From the NCBI RefSeq assembly GCF_041381155.1, contig NC_091144.1:18733544-18797543 (forward strand): 64,000 bases of DNA, given 5' to 3'. The notes under the pieces are model-generated. The model was not told the origin of the DNA and searched no databases. It was given only the letters and a program-made list of their open reading frames with translations. Both the position numbers and the translations under genes were made by a program. Within the stretch, counting starts at the first letter, position 1. Each line of letters starts with the position of its first letter. This document shows positions 11,166-21,626 of the stretch, one piece after another. This DNA is from Argopecten irradians. Its lineage: Eukaryota; Mollusca; Bivalvia; Pectinida; Pectinidae.

Positions 11166-11239
11166 CATCCTCTATACTCCTGGGGTTCTGATCACTTACG
11201 AGATCGTAAGTGATCGGAACCCCTGGAGTATCGAGGATG
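11166..11239. repeat. Fold-back hairpin H5
   Basis: CATCCTCTATACTCC at 11166 pairs with GGAGTATCGAGGATG ending at 11239, with inner pairing GATCACTTACGA/TCGTAAGTGATC. Arms are about 36 bp with a few mismatches and almost no loop. It lies 40 bp from a TTAA-flanked MITE. Confidence 0.85.
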
Positions 11240-11278
11240 CACATTTTATGCATCCTCAACTATTCAATGGGACTTTAA

Positions 11279-11621
11279 GATGCTCCATCGCCAACATAGC
11301 ATCAATGATACTCATTATTTGAACAGTAATTGGTGTTTAATCATAGATATATGTCTAATTAATACAAAAATAATATAAAATATTCTATGTTGTCTTTGGT
11401 GCATACGCAATCAGTAAGTTTCATTTCGTAAAGGATATAGTGTCATGGTTTTTTTTCGGCATGTAATTAACTATTTCTAATATTTTTATCTTATCGTTTT
11501 ATCATGGTAGTAATAGTGTAAAGAAAGTAGCTTTTGTTACTGACCAAAAATGCTAATTCGTCTGCTTTTGTTTTTTTATTTAAAAAAAAACAACATTTTT
11601 ATTTGTGAGCGGTGCAGCATC
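11279..11621 (+). mobile_element. TTAA-flanked MITE, copy 1 (piggyBac-like ends)
   Basis: A 343-bp element with inverted ends GATGCTCCATCGCC and GGTGCAGCATC, flanked by TTAA at 11275-11278 and 11622-11625. TTAA target duplication is the hallmark of piggyBac-type transposition. It has no coding capacity. Related copies lie at 12.6, 39.4 and 41.8 kb and share words such as ATTGGTGTTTAATC and ATATGTCTAATTAA. Confidence 0.65.
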
Positions 11622-11625
11622 TTAA

Positions 11626-12589
11626 TATAAAATGTTTTCATAGAAAGGCAAGGAATCTTACAAATATTTGAATGATAATTTTATTGAAATCAGATAAAAT
11701 ATCCGCAAACCTTGGACAATTTTCCTACCATGTAAAGATACTAGTAGGTATTATTATTAAACACCGGGTGTTAATGCTTATCTACATGCGATGTTTTGTT
11801 AATGAACATATAGCAATTACAAATATCCACTTAATATTTTGTTATATCTCCTAAAATAGTTCAGCAGTTCACAAACACGAGGAAATGAAGTCAAATTGAA
11901 TTATGGCTTTATCGTCGCTATCCAAGCCATAACAAAAAAAAATCTTTCTAGATTTTGCCATTAGACAGGAGGTTTTTAAATTCACGCTGACTCTAAGACA
12001 AATGCATGCTATTAGTAGCATTGTCATCCGACCGTTAATTGGTATTTATATTCTCCATTATATGAAGTCAAAACGGCTTTTAACCTTAACACGTGTCTAG
12101 TTATCATTAACCCTTATTACCACTTATATAAAGTATTGTATACTTAACAGAGGAAAGAAACATAGCATAGGTAATCCAATATCACGGACTTAATTGTAAT
12201 CCCCGTTTATTGATATTTTCTATGAAAGTTTTGATCCGTCTTTAAGCTAGTTTATTGATTTGGTTATCGAGAATTCAAACATCTGTGTTTTACAATGAAG
12301 TTACGTGACGCCTGTCGTGACATTCTGATCTCGGTGTTGTACCAAGGCTAGACTCATTAGCAGTGTTTAGTGTGTATGATTTAGTACCCATTCTAGTGGA
12401 AACAGATTACAAATGGCAACAATACGAAAGTACAACTATCAGTAAGGATATTAATTTTAAAAAATGCTAACGCACGATGTAGCTTCTAAATAGACAAGTA
12501 AGGTCACAGATGTTTTTGTTTTAATTTAAAGGTTTCGAAATAAAAAGGAATAAATAAAAATGGTTAGGTAACGTGAAAGGGAAACCTCA
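11626..12589. other. Intergenic, nothing supported
   Basis: No convincing exon, RNA gene or dispersed repeat was seen. The strand-neutral, AT-rich composition continues. Confidence 0.5.
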
Positions 12590-12705
12590 AAATAATCGTT
12601 TTTATTTTATTTTTTGTTTTACTTAGACATATATATACACGATTAAACACCAATAATTGTTCAAATGATGAATATCATTTATGCTCTGTCGGCGGTGGAG
12701 CATCT
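12590..12705 (-). mobile_element. TTAA-flanked MITE, copy 2 (truncated)
   Basis: This is one end of the family in reverse orientation: GATTAAACACCAATAATTGT, then CGGCGGTGGAGCATCT followed by TTAA at 12706-12709. The other end is missing; the left limit is approximate. Confidence 0.55.
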
Positions 12706-12755
12706 TTAACTATGTATATTCGTTATTGAGCGTTTAAAAAGATAAGGTTTAGGCC

Positions 12756-12941
12756 ATTCCGAATTTCATATTACAGAGTTATCTGCACTTGCGGGTAGGT
12801 ATTGATTGTGACGTCATGTGTTTGCGAGCATAACGTCATACGTTTCGGAGAAAACGACGTGAATTGCGCTCACAAAATAATGACGTAACAATCGATACCT
12901 ACCCGCAAGGGAGCTTACTCTGTAATATGCAAAGACGGAAT
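12756..12941 (+). mobile_element. 186-bp MITE family, copy A
   Basis: Inverted ends ATTACAGAGTTATCTGC... and ...CTTACTCTGTAAT bound CTTGCGGGTAGGTAT and ATACCTACCCGCAAG. The interior holds TGACGTCA (12809), ATAACGTCATACG and AATGACGTAACAAT, so it is a near-palindrome full of ACGTCA half sites. Copies B (31590) and C (59720, inverted) confirm that it is dispersed. Confidence 0.85.
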
Positions 12942-14082
12942 AGAAGCAAATGACATCAACCTGATTCCACTGTACTCTCCGTCTAATACGTTGTAACCAG
13001 CTCTTTTGAACGTCAAATTAGCAGCCAATGTCAGTTCAAGAGGTGAATGAAAGCCGGAGTATCCGGTCTAAGCCACCGATCTACAGTCAATAGAGCTCAT
13101 ATACGTATGGTAATTATTCAAAAGCGCTTTATACCCATATATTAAACGATTTGACATATAACTCTGTTTAATTTGGTACCTGGTAAAAAGCGCTATATAT
13201 CCATATATTAAACGATTTGACATATCTTTGACAAAAATTAACATAATTTGGTACCTGGAAAAGGAAATAATTTAGGGACTTAAGTTTTCCAGAGCTAATA
13301 AAGGCCGCTATCAGACATGGTTTATGCGGATATACGATAATGAATAATGCAAAAATAAGAAACAAATATTTACGATACTGACATTATATTTGTTAATGTT
13401 AAATACAACTGATTCGGGGAGCGGTGGTAAAATGTCCTTCTAGCGTTACAGAAAGTAATTAAAAAGATAGTCATGTCAATATATTATTTGTAACAATACA
13501 CTTCAAAATGATCAGCCACTCCCTCTTTAATTAGTTGAGAAACTGACACCCTTATTAGGTAATCAACATTCAGATAAGTAAATCCCAGGTTCTGATCAAG
13601 TATGATAAATGATTAATTCAGATTTGGTTAGAATCTGGGATTTTATTTTCCTCTCTATATGTTGTAATTCCAACCTTAGCAGTGAAAGTATACACAATTA
13701 TGGAGTCCTCTGATTATTATGTGATTTGAAACACCATGTAAAGTGCTTAATAAGTATCGAAACCGAAAGCAGCATGTTACAAAATTATTTATAATATAGA
13801 GCTACACGTATGTTATTGTTCTGTAGTTTTGTAATTAGCGATTACATCTGCCCTCTGCAATATTTTTGACATGCATTTCCATTTTAATTATTTTTTTAAT
13901 TTGAAGATATATTTCGCAAGACACATATATTTGAAAAATAAATAAGCTTCAAAACAGACAAATTTACATAAAAATTATATTCAACAATCTTTTTTGGATA
14001 AATAGATGTCACTCAAAATTCCACTTACTGTTGCGAAATGCGATTTTTTTTTCAATGACAAATGCAGCGCGTCTTTCAACGT
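12942..14082. other. Intergenic, with a two-copy direct repeat
   Basis: At 13122-13259 two copies of a unit of about 65-75 bp share AAAGCGCT, ATATTAAACGATTTGACATA and AATTTGGTACCTGG. Otherwise no gene is visible before the TATA box at 14083. Confidence 0.6.
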
Positions 14083-14204
14083 TATATAAATACTCGTAGG
14101 TAGAACACGACCTCTACCGGAGGGTTCAGTGAAACTGATTCACACGATTTGCGGACAGCTAGCTCTATCATTGATACAGTGACCCGGATTTATAAAGGAA
14201 ACAG
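14083..14204 (+). promoter_or_regulatory. Candidate TATA promoter and first non-coding exon of gene A
   Basis: TATATAAA at 14083-14090 predicts a start near 14113. The transcribed stretch ends at GGAAACAG/GTGAGA, a strong 5' splice site (GT at 14205-14206). The next good acceptor on this strand is TTGTTTCAG at 21599-21607, directly before the gene A start codon. If joined, this is a 5'UTR exon of about 90 bases. Its intron would be about 0.9 kb without the LTR element that now fills it. The assignment is an inference from spacing and splice sites. Confidence 0.5.
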
Positions 14205-14215
14205 GTGAGATGAAG

Positions 14216-14936
14216 TGTTACATGAACGAATAACAGAAAGGAGAAACCAGCAGCTAAATTCAAAACACAATTTAATTATATATACAATATTATACAGAGA
14301 TGGTTTACGATATCTAAAGTAATTGGTGGTGGTACAAGACTAGTACGATGATTTAAAGTGTTACTTATCTGTATGCGAATGTCCTGGTATAATCCTTGAT
14401 CCTTCCAGGTTTCAAATTAACAATAATCACAAATCCACAAGGAAAATTGAATGTCCACAGATGATTTGTAAAGTTCCAGGCAATATGAATAAATCCACAC
14501 AAAGTGTTGTAATAATCCACAGATAAAGTCACAATAGCTCTCCCAATAGAATCTTATATGGCGCTGTACAATTCTTGATATGTCTTATTACAGGTCTCAT
14601 TACAGTTCTAATTACAGTTCTGATTAGCTTTGGACAGTTGGAGTATATATAGCTAAACCCTAATTCAAGAATATTGGAGAACCTTCTACTTCTAGAAATA
14701 TCTAACTAAAAACAGTAAACAAGTAAACACACATAACTTTCTGGAAATAGATCATTCTAGATCTCTACTTAAAATCAACATGTTTACAAACATATTTGTT
14801 TATACATGATTAAATTCTAGAAAGTTCTATAACCTAAATCAATGATATGACCTTCATAGGATGTATTGATAAAAAAAAGCTATAGGAGTTATCTCCCTTA
14901 TCTCATAACTACATGTATTTAGTGTCATACATAACA
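14216..14936 (-). repeat. 3' LTR of the Gmr1-like element
   Basis: Begins TGTTACATGAACG and ends CATACATAACA on the plus strand. It is the same as the right LTR by eye except for one 12-bp length difference in a short local repeat (ATTACAGTTCT). A purine-rich tract (AAGGAGGGGTG on the element strand) lies just inside it, at about 14937-14947. Confidence 0.9.
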
Positions 14937-14989
14937 CACCCCTCCTTAAAGAAAAGAAAGTTTTCTTGAAAAGGAAACTTTCTTGACAT

Positions 14990-17900
14990 ATCAAGTAATA
15001 TTTAAATCCTTGATAAAGCATCAGCTAGAATATTGTCTTTCCCTTTGATATGTTTGATGTCAAGATTGTATTCTTGCAAAGTCAAACTCCACCTGAGAAT
15101 TCTTTGGTTTTTGTTTTTCATTTTCCCAATGAATGTCAAAGGGTTGTGGTCGGTGAAGACCAACACAGGCACAACTGTAGTGCAGAGATACACATCAAAT
15201 TGGTTCAAGGCCAAAATCAACGCTAAACATTCTTTCTCAATGGTGGAATAATTTCTCTGGTGTTTGTCAAACTTTTTCGAGAAATAACAAATTGGATGGT
15301 CAATTTGTTTAGTACCTTCTTGCATCAAAACAGCACCAACACCTACATCACTAGCGTCAACAAACAGTTTAAACTGTTTATTAAAATCTGGAGCAGTCAG
15401 AACTGGTGAGTTTGATAGTATGGCTTTCAATTTCTCAAATGCAGACTTACATTCGTCTGACCAAACAAATTTGACATTTTTCTTTAACAAAGCAGTAAGT
15501 GGAGCTGCTATAACAGAGAAATTTTGACAAAATTTTCTGTAGTATCCAGCCATACCAAGAAACCTCATCAGCTCTCTCTTGCCTCCAGGAGCTGGAAAAT
15601 CTATAATTGATTCTACTTTGGCCTGAACAGGTTTAACCTGCCCCTGTCCTACAACTTGGCCTAAAAATTCAACAGTTGCATGACAAAAATTCACATTTCA
15701 ATAAGTTTACAGTCAATTTCATGGTAGTGAGTCTTTCGAAGAATTCACGAATCCCGCGTAGATGGTCTTCCCACGTGTCGTGGTAGTTGATGACGTCATC
15801 GATGTATCCATCACAGCCTTCCAGGTCTGATATCACGCTGTTAAGAAGACGTTGAAATGTTGCCGGGGCATTCTTCATACCAAATGGCATAACTTTGTAC
15901 TGGTACAAACCTTGCGAGGTTACAAATGCCGACACTTCTTTAGCTCTTTCTGTTAATGGCACCTGCCAATATCCTTTCAACAGGTCAAACTTGCTTACGT
16001 ACTTGGCTTTGCCAACTTTGTCAATACATGAGTCAATCCTTGGAATTGGATAAGAGTCTGTTTTACTGACAGAGTTTACTTTTCTGAAGTCAGTACAGAA
16101 CCGGTATGTCTTGTCTGGCTTTGGCACCAGAACACATGGAGAGCTCCATTCACTTTTGCTTGGTTCAATAATATCATTGTCCAACATGTATTGAATTTCT
16201 TTCTTTAAGTGTTCTTCTTTCAAAGGATTGACACGGTAAGGATGTTGCTTGACAGGTGGCGCATCGCCTACATCCACGTCATGATAGATAGCATCTGTTT
16301 TGCCTGGTGTATCCGGAAACAAATGTTTATACTCAAGTATCAAATCTTTAAGTTCATTGCGTTCCTTTTCTGATAGATGACACAGTTTCGTGTCCAAGTT
16401 CGCGAGCACATCTGAATTCCGTAACTTAACACCACAGTCTAAACCTACATCTTGTACACCACCATCTAAGTCTAATTTACAAATATCAGCTGTACTTTCA
16501 CTTTGTGATGGTACAGAGGCCAAAGTAGCAATAGGTTGAGAGGTCTTGCTCTCTTCTCTATCTACATATTTCTTAAGCATATTAACATGACATAATTGAG
16601 TTTTCTTGCGCCTCCCTGGAGTTTGTACAATGTAGTTAACATCATCAACCTTTTTCTCAACAATATAAGGTCCAAAATATCTAGCTTGCAAAGGCTGACC
16701 CGGTATTGGTAATAGAGCCAAAATTTTGTCACCTGGATCAAAACTTCTTGCACGGGCATCTTTATCATACCATGTTTTCATTTTGGTTTGAGTAAGGGCC
16801 AAATTTTCTTTTGCCAATTCACATGCCCTTGTCAACCTTTGCTTAAAGTTACACACATAATCTAAGAGATTCACTTTAGAATCTTCGTCCAAAATTTTGT
16901 CTTTCAAAATTTTCAAAGGACCACGTACAGTATGTCCAAACACAAGTTCAAAGGGACTGAAGCCAAGAGATTCTTGTACAGATTCTCTAACGCCAAACAA
17001 CAACATGTGTATGCCTTCGTCCCAATCTCTTTTGTTTTCAAAACAATAAGATCTCATCATATTCTTCAATGTCTGATGAAAACGTTCTAACGCACCCTGA
17101 GACTCTGGATGATAAGCACTAGACTTATACTGCTTGATCTGGAGCTGGTACATGACTTGTTGAAAAATACCAGACATGAAATTCGAACCTTGGTCCGATT
17201 GGACAGCTTTTGGAAGACCAACCAATGTAAAGAATTTAACCAAAGCCTTGACTATGTTAGGGGCCTTAATATTTCTTAGTGGAATGGCTTCAGGAAAGCG
17301 TGTGGAAGCACACATAATAGTTAAAAGATACTCATTCCCAGACTTAGTTTTGGGTAGAGGACCTACACAGTCTATAATGACTCTACTAAATGGTTCCTCA
17401 AATGCTGGAATGGGGTGCAAAGGTGCAACAGGGATTTTCTGATTAGGTTTCCCTACCACCTGACAAGTATGACAAGACCTACAAAAATCAGCCACATCCC
17501 GTTTCAACTTGGGCCAAAAGAAGTGATCTAAGATCCTGTTATAAGTCTTGGTCACACCTAAATGCCCTGCCATAGGTACGTCATGAGACAAACTTAGAAT
17601 ATCTTGCCTATACCTCGGTGGGACAACTATTTGATTGACAACCTTCCAGTCTTCCTCGGGAGACACATCAGGGGGGCGCCACTTGCGCATCAACACACCT
17701 GACTGACGGAAGTAACAAACCGGGACTTTCTCAGCCTCTTCCTCACTCAAAGCCCGATTACACAATAAGGAGATTTCAGGATCTTTCTCCTGTTCTACTA
17801 TAAGCTCCTCTCTAGACAAAGATGATTTGCTCATCATGTCAGACAAAGAAGTACCCTTGTTAGGAACAACTCTATCACTATCAAAGTCTACAGGATTGCT

Positions 17901-18660
17901 CAAAAGATCACACTTGCTCCCGACATCCTCTATATCATGAGCCAAGAAAGTGTCACCTAACCCTGGACTATTATGATCCTCAACTACTGCAACATCAGAA
18001 ACCTTCTTACTCATTGAACGAGTTACAGCACAAGAAGGGAAAATACCAGGAAATTCCTGTTGAATAGTCTCAGCATCATCTGTTTTATCAGGGATACTGG
18101 ACACTAAGGGATCTACCCTAACTTTCTCTCCAGCCAAGTCATTGCCTAAAATGAGCGACACGCCCTCTATCGGAAGTTCCGGTCTAACACCAATGGTGAC
18201 AGGCCCAGTAACCAAATCTGACTTTAAATAAACACAATGGAGAGGCACATTAACAAAACCTAACTCTACACCTTGAAGCAAAACACTACTACCAGATGAG
18301 GTCTCCTCAGACAAAGGCACTACGCCATCTAATATCAAAGAATGAGAAGCCCCAGTATCGCGCAAAATCTTCACAGGTTTCAAGTTGGTAATATCACTAG
18401 TAAGTGAAACAAAACCTTCAGAAATGAAGGGAGAGTACTTCTCCAAGACGCTATCAGACTCTGAGCTCTTAATCTCAACAGACACTTTAGAATCTTCCAC
18501 AATATCACTAAGTTTCTGACTAGGCTTTGACATAGCTAACACAGAAGGAACTGACTGTTTACGCCTTTGCTCCTTACGCTGGAGAGAATAACATTCAGAC
18601 ATAGTATGCCCTACTTTCTTGCAGTAATTACAAACAGGACCAGAAGGAGACCCCACACCT
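14990..18660 (-). mobile_element. Pol region: protease, integrase, reverse transcriptase, RNase H
   Basis: Read on the element strand, a CCHC zinc knuckle (CNYCKKVGHTMSEC) leads into a retroviral-type aspartic protease (active-site-like LRDTGASHSL). Then come the HHCC and DDE core of an integrase (GHLGVTKTYNRI, CRSCHTCQ, VQSDQGSNFM, SSAYHPESQGALERFHQ). The reverse transcriptase follows (FRKVNSVSKTDSYPIPRI, MPFGMKNAPATFQRLL, YIDD), and then RNase H (LFVDASDVGVGAVL, ILADALS). Integrase upstream of reverse transcriptase is the diagnostic order. The coding parts are still easy to read. The element as a whole shows a few breaks. Confidence 0.85.
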
Positions 18661-19880
18661 GCCCATCATCTGTTTTAGAATCAGACTTTGTCTTATCACC
18701 TGATTTAGGTTTGTCGTTAGAAGGGCCACTAAAGGTTGGGTTCCTGGGCTAACCAAATTTACTAGTACTGTGGTACTGTTTTTGTCTTGAGAACTGTTTC
18801 TAACAAATGAGCCTTTGTGGGTGAGAGCGTAATCATCAGCCATTGTAGCTGCTTCACTAAGTGTTTCAACTTTTCTCTCATCTAAATGAGTTTTTATGTT
18901 TGAGTGGACACAACGTTTTAAACTCCTCTATCAACAATAATTGCCTCAATTTACCGAAATCCTCATCAATTTCTTTAGAATCACACCACCTATTAAATAA
19001 TTGTTCCTTTTCTCTGGCAAATTCTACATGAGTTTGTTCATCTCTCTTTCTCGAGTTTCGAAATTTCTGGCGGTAAGCCTCAGGAACTAACTCATAAGCT
19101 TTCAAAATAGCTTTCTTGACTACTTGGTAATTTGAAATATCATCAACAGATAAAGAAGAATAAATGTCTCTAGCTTTACCAATCAAGACACTCTGAAGAA
19201 GCATTGTAAGCTTATCTTTCAGGCCATTTCATACTATCAGCTATTTTCTCAAAATGTAGAAAATACTTGTCAACTTCTTTCTCTTGAAAAGGAGGAACTA
19301 ACCTAATATTTCTACTGACATCAAAACCTCTGTTTCCTTGTAAACCCCTAAAAGTTGGATTACTTGAACCGTCTTGAGAAGCTAGCTCTAATTCTTTAAT
19401 TCTAAGTTCTGTTTCAGCTTGAATTTTCTGCTTCTCTAGTTCTAACATCTGATCTCTCTCGATCTCTTTTTCTTTTAATTTTCTTTCCATTTCTTTTTCT
19501 CTTAACTCTCTTTCTTTGTCTATTTCTTTTTCTCTTAACTCCTTTTCTATTTCTCTTTCTCTAATTTCTTTCTCTATTTGTTTCATTTTCATTTCATTCT
19601 CTATTTGTTTCATTTTCATTTCATGTTCAAGTTCCATTTGTCTAATTTGGATTTCTGAAGTGACTGTTTCCTCTATACTATCTAATGCACTAGAGTCAAA
19701 TTTGCCATTGTCAACAAAATATCTTATAATTACATTCCTAATTTCAGCTTTCCTCAAATTAGTTTTGATAGTAAGGCCTAAATGTTTACCCAATAATAGT
19801 AAATCCTTCTTACTAACTTGCAAAAGAACTTCCAGGGATGGCGCTTTAACAAACTGTTCTACCTGCATAGTAGTCATATT
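18660..19880 (-). mobile_element. Gag region of the Gmr1-like element
   Basis: The 5' part of the coding interior encodes a Gag-like protein. It starts MTTMQVEQFVKAPSLEVLLQ, has a long Glu/Lys-rich coiled coil, and then a retrotransposon-capsid-like stretch (YFLHFEKIADSMKWP, LLQSVLIGKARDIYSSL) leading to the zinc knuckle. It forms the capsid in this family. It is a fossil and not intact. Confidence 0.75.
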
Positions 19881-19983
19881 TATCTAGCTGTTGGTTTCAA
19901 ATGTAAACTCAAAGTTTGTACACAAATTTTGAAAATTTCTTAATTAATTTTTCAAAGTTAGATTTCACAAATTGAATATCGAT

Positions 19984-20001
19984 CTCGGACACGAGCCCCC
20001 A
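19984..20001 (-). other. Primer binding site of the Gmr1-like element
   Basis: On the element strand TGGGGGCTCGTGTCCGAG lies five bases inside the 5' LTR. The first bases match the tRNA-Pro type site (TGGGGGCTCGT) used by several retroelements. The exact tRNA of this host is unknown. Confidence 0.6.
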
Positions 20002-20006
20002 ATTTC

Positions 20007-20715
20007 TGTTACATGAACGAATAACAGAAAGGAGAAACCAGCAGCTAAATTCAAAACACAATTTAATTATATATACAATATTATACAGAGATGGTTTACG
20101 ATATCTAAAGTAATTGGTGGTGGTACAAGACTAGTACGATGATTTAAAGTGTTACTTATCTGTATGCGAATGTCCTGGTATAATCCTTGATCCTTCCAGG
20201 TTTCAAATTAACAATAATCACAAATCCACAAGGAAAATTGAATGTCCACAGATGATTTGTAAAGTTCCAGGCAATATGAATAAATCCACACAAAGTGTTG
20301 TAATAATCCACAGATAAAGTCACAATAGCTCTCCCAATAGAATCTTATATGGCGCTGTACAATTCTTGATATGTCTTATTACAGGTCTCATTACAGTTCT
20401 AATTAGCTTTGGACAGTTGGAGTATATATAGCTAAACCCTAATTCAAGAATATTGGAGAACCTTCTACTTCTAGAAATATCTAACTAAAAACAGTAAACA
20501 AGTAAACACACATAACTTTCTGGAAATAGATCATTCTAGATCTCTACTTAAAATCAACATGTTTACAAACATATTTGTTTATACATGATTAAATTCTAGA
20601 AAGTTCTATAACCTAAATCAATGATATGACCTTCATAGGATGTATTGATAAAAAAAAGCTATAGGAGTTATCTCCCTTATCTCATAACTACATGTATTTA
20701 GTGTCATACATAACA
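20007..20715 (-). repeat. 5' LTR of the Gmr1-like element
   Basis: Partner of the LTR at 14216-14936, with the same TG...CA ends. It is followed by the duplicated GAAG. Confidence 0.9.
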
Positions 20716-20719
20716 GAAG

Positions 20720-21607
20720 TAACACACAGAAAATCAGTACACAAACATTTTATAGAGATTTTATTCCACATGGAGTTAAATAGCGTTACAGAATTTAACA
20801 TGTTTTTTTTTTTACAGTTTTTCTTAGCTTTATTCAGCATATTACTTAGCTTATTCAGTTTTTCGTCGCAAATGAGTATCAAACATTTTTTCTCCCGGCT
20901 CATTACAATACACATACAGTACCTTATATTTCATACCGAGAAAAGTTTAAAGCAAAAAATAGAGAACGTTATTCACGGAAAAGCAAGCTCATAGTTAACA
21001 CCAGAAACTAGATAATTAAAATTTTGAAAATGAGGGATTTATTTAGGAACAAATAAAGGTATTATTGATAATATTTTTATCGATATTGTCAAAATATTAC
21101 TTAAACATTATAATCAAAATCAGGGAACTATTGTAACTTTGTCATCAGAACTACATCAACTGTCTTGTCAACTATAGAGGAATAACGCTTCATCATCTTT
21201 TAATTCTACATGCTTATTGTGAAAAGAATAAATGACGTTTTTGGCTCGAATACGCTTGTGAGGAAGTAATACTGCAAGTCTTTTAAGAATAATCTAGAAA
21301 GATGAGGACCAAATATAATGAAATATATCTGTTTATGAAATTATTAGCGTAGATTATATAATTTCGTATTTTGTTTTAAAACTAAACAAAAATGTGATTT
21401 GCGTTAATTTGCTATTATCATTATAATCTTTGGCTTAAGCACATCTTATCATTTTGTTATCAGGATTCCAACTGAATGAAATTTAGGAAATAGATTTTCG
21501 AAATTGAAAACCATTATGTTTGCTATTATCGCAGTGTATCACAATGTTTATTGAAGAAGATATTGCTAAATCAGAAAGTTAGTTTACAAGATAAATGATT
21601 GTTTCAG
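20720..21607 (+). other. Remainder of gene A intron 1
   Basis: No gene is supported. The stretch ends in a normal 3' splice site (GATTGTTTCAG). It is AT-rich, with no dispersed repeat recognised. Confidence 0.5.
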
Positions 21608-21626
21608 AGAAAACCGTCTCCTGTGG

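Larger units (their letters stand above)
14216..20715 (-). mobile_element. Gmr1-like Ty3/gypsy LTR retrotransposon (fossil, young)
   Basis: A 6.5-kb element bounded by two nearly identical LTRs of about 721 and 709 bp, each beginning TG and ending CA, with a 4-bp duplication GAAG at 14212-14215 and 20716-20719. On the minus strand the order is 5' LTR, primer site, gag with zinc knuckle, protease, integrase, reverse transcriptase, RNase H, purine tract, 3' LTR. Integrase before reverse transcriptase is unlike normal gypsy elements and fits the Gmr1 clade. The interior appears to have a few breaks, so this copy looks nearly whole but not functional. The LTR match implies recent insertion. It lies antisense in the first intron of gene A. 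Confidence 0.85.
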
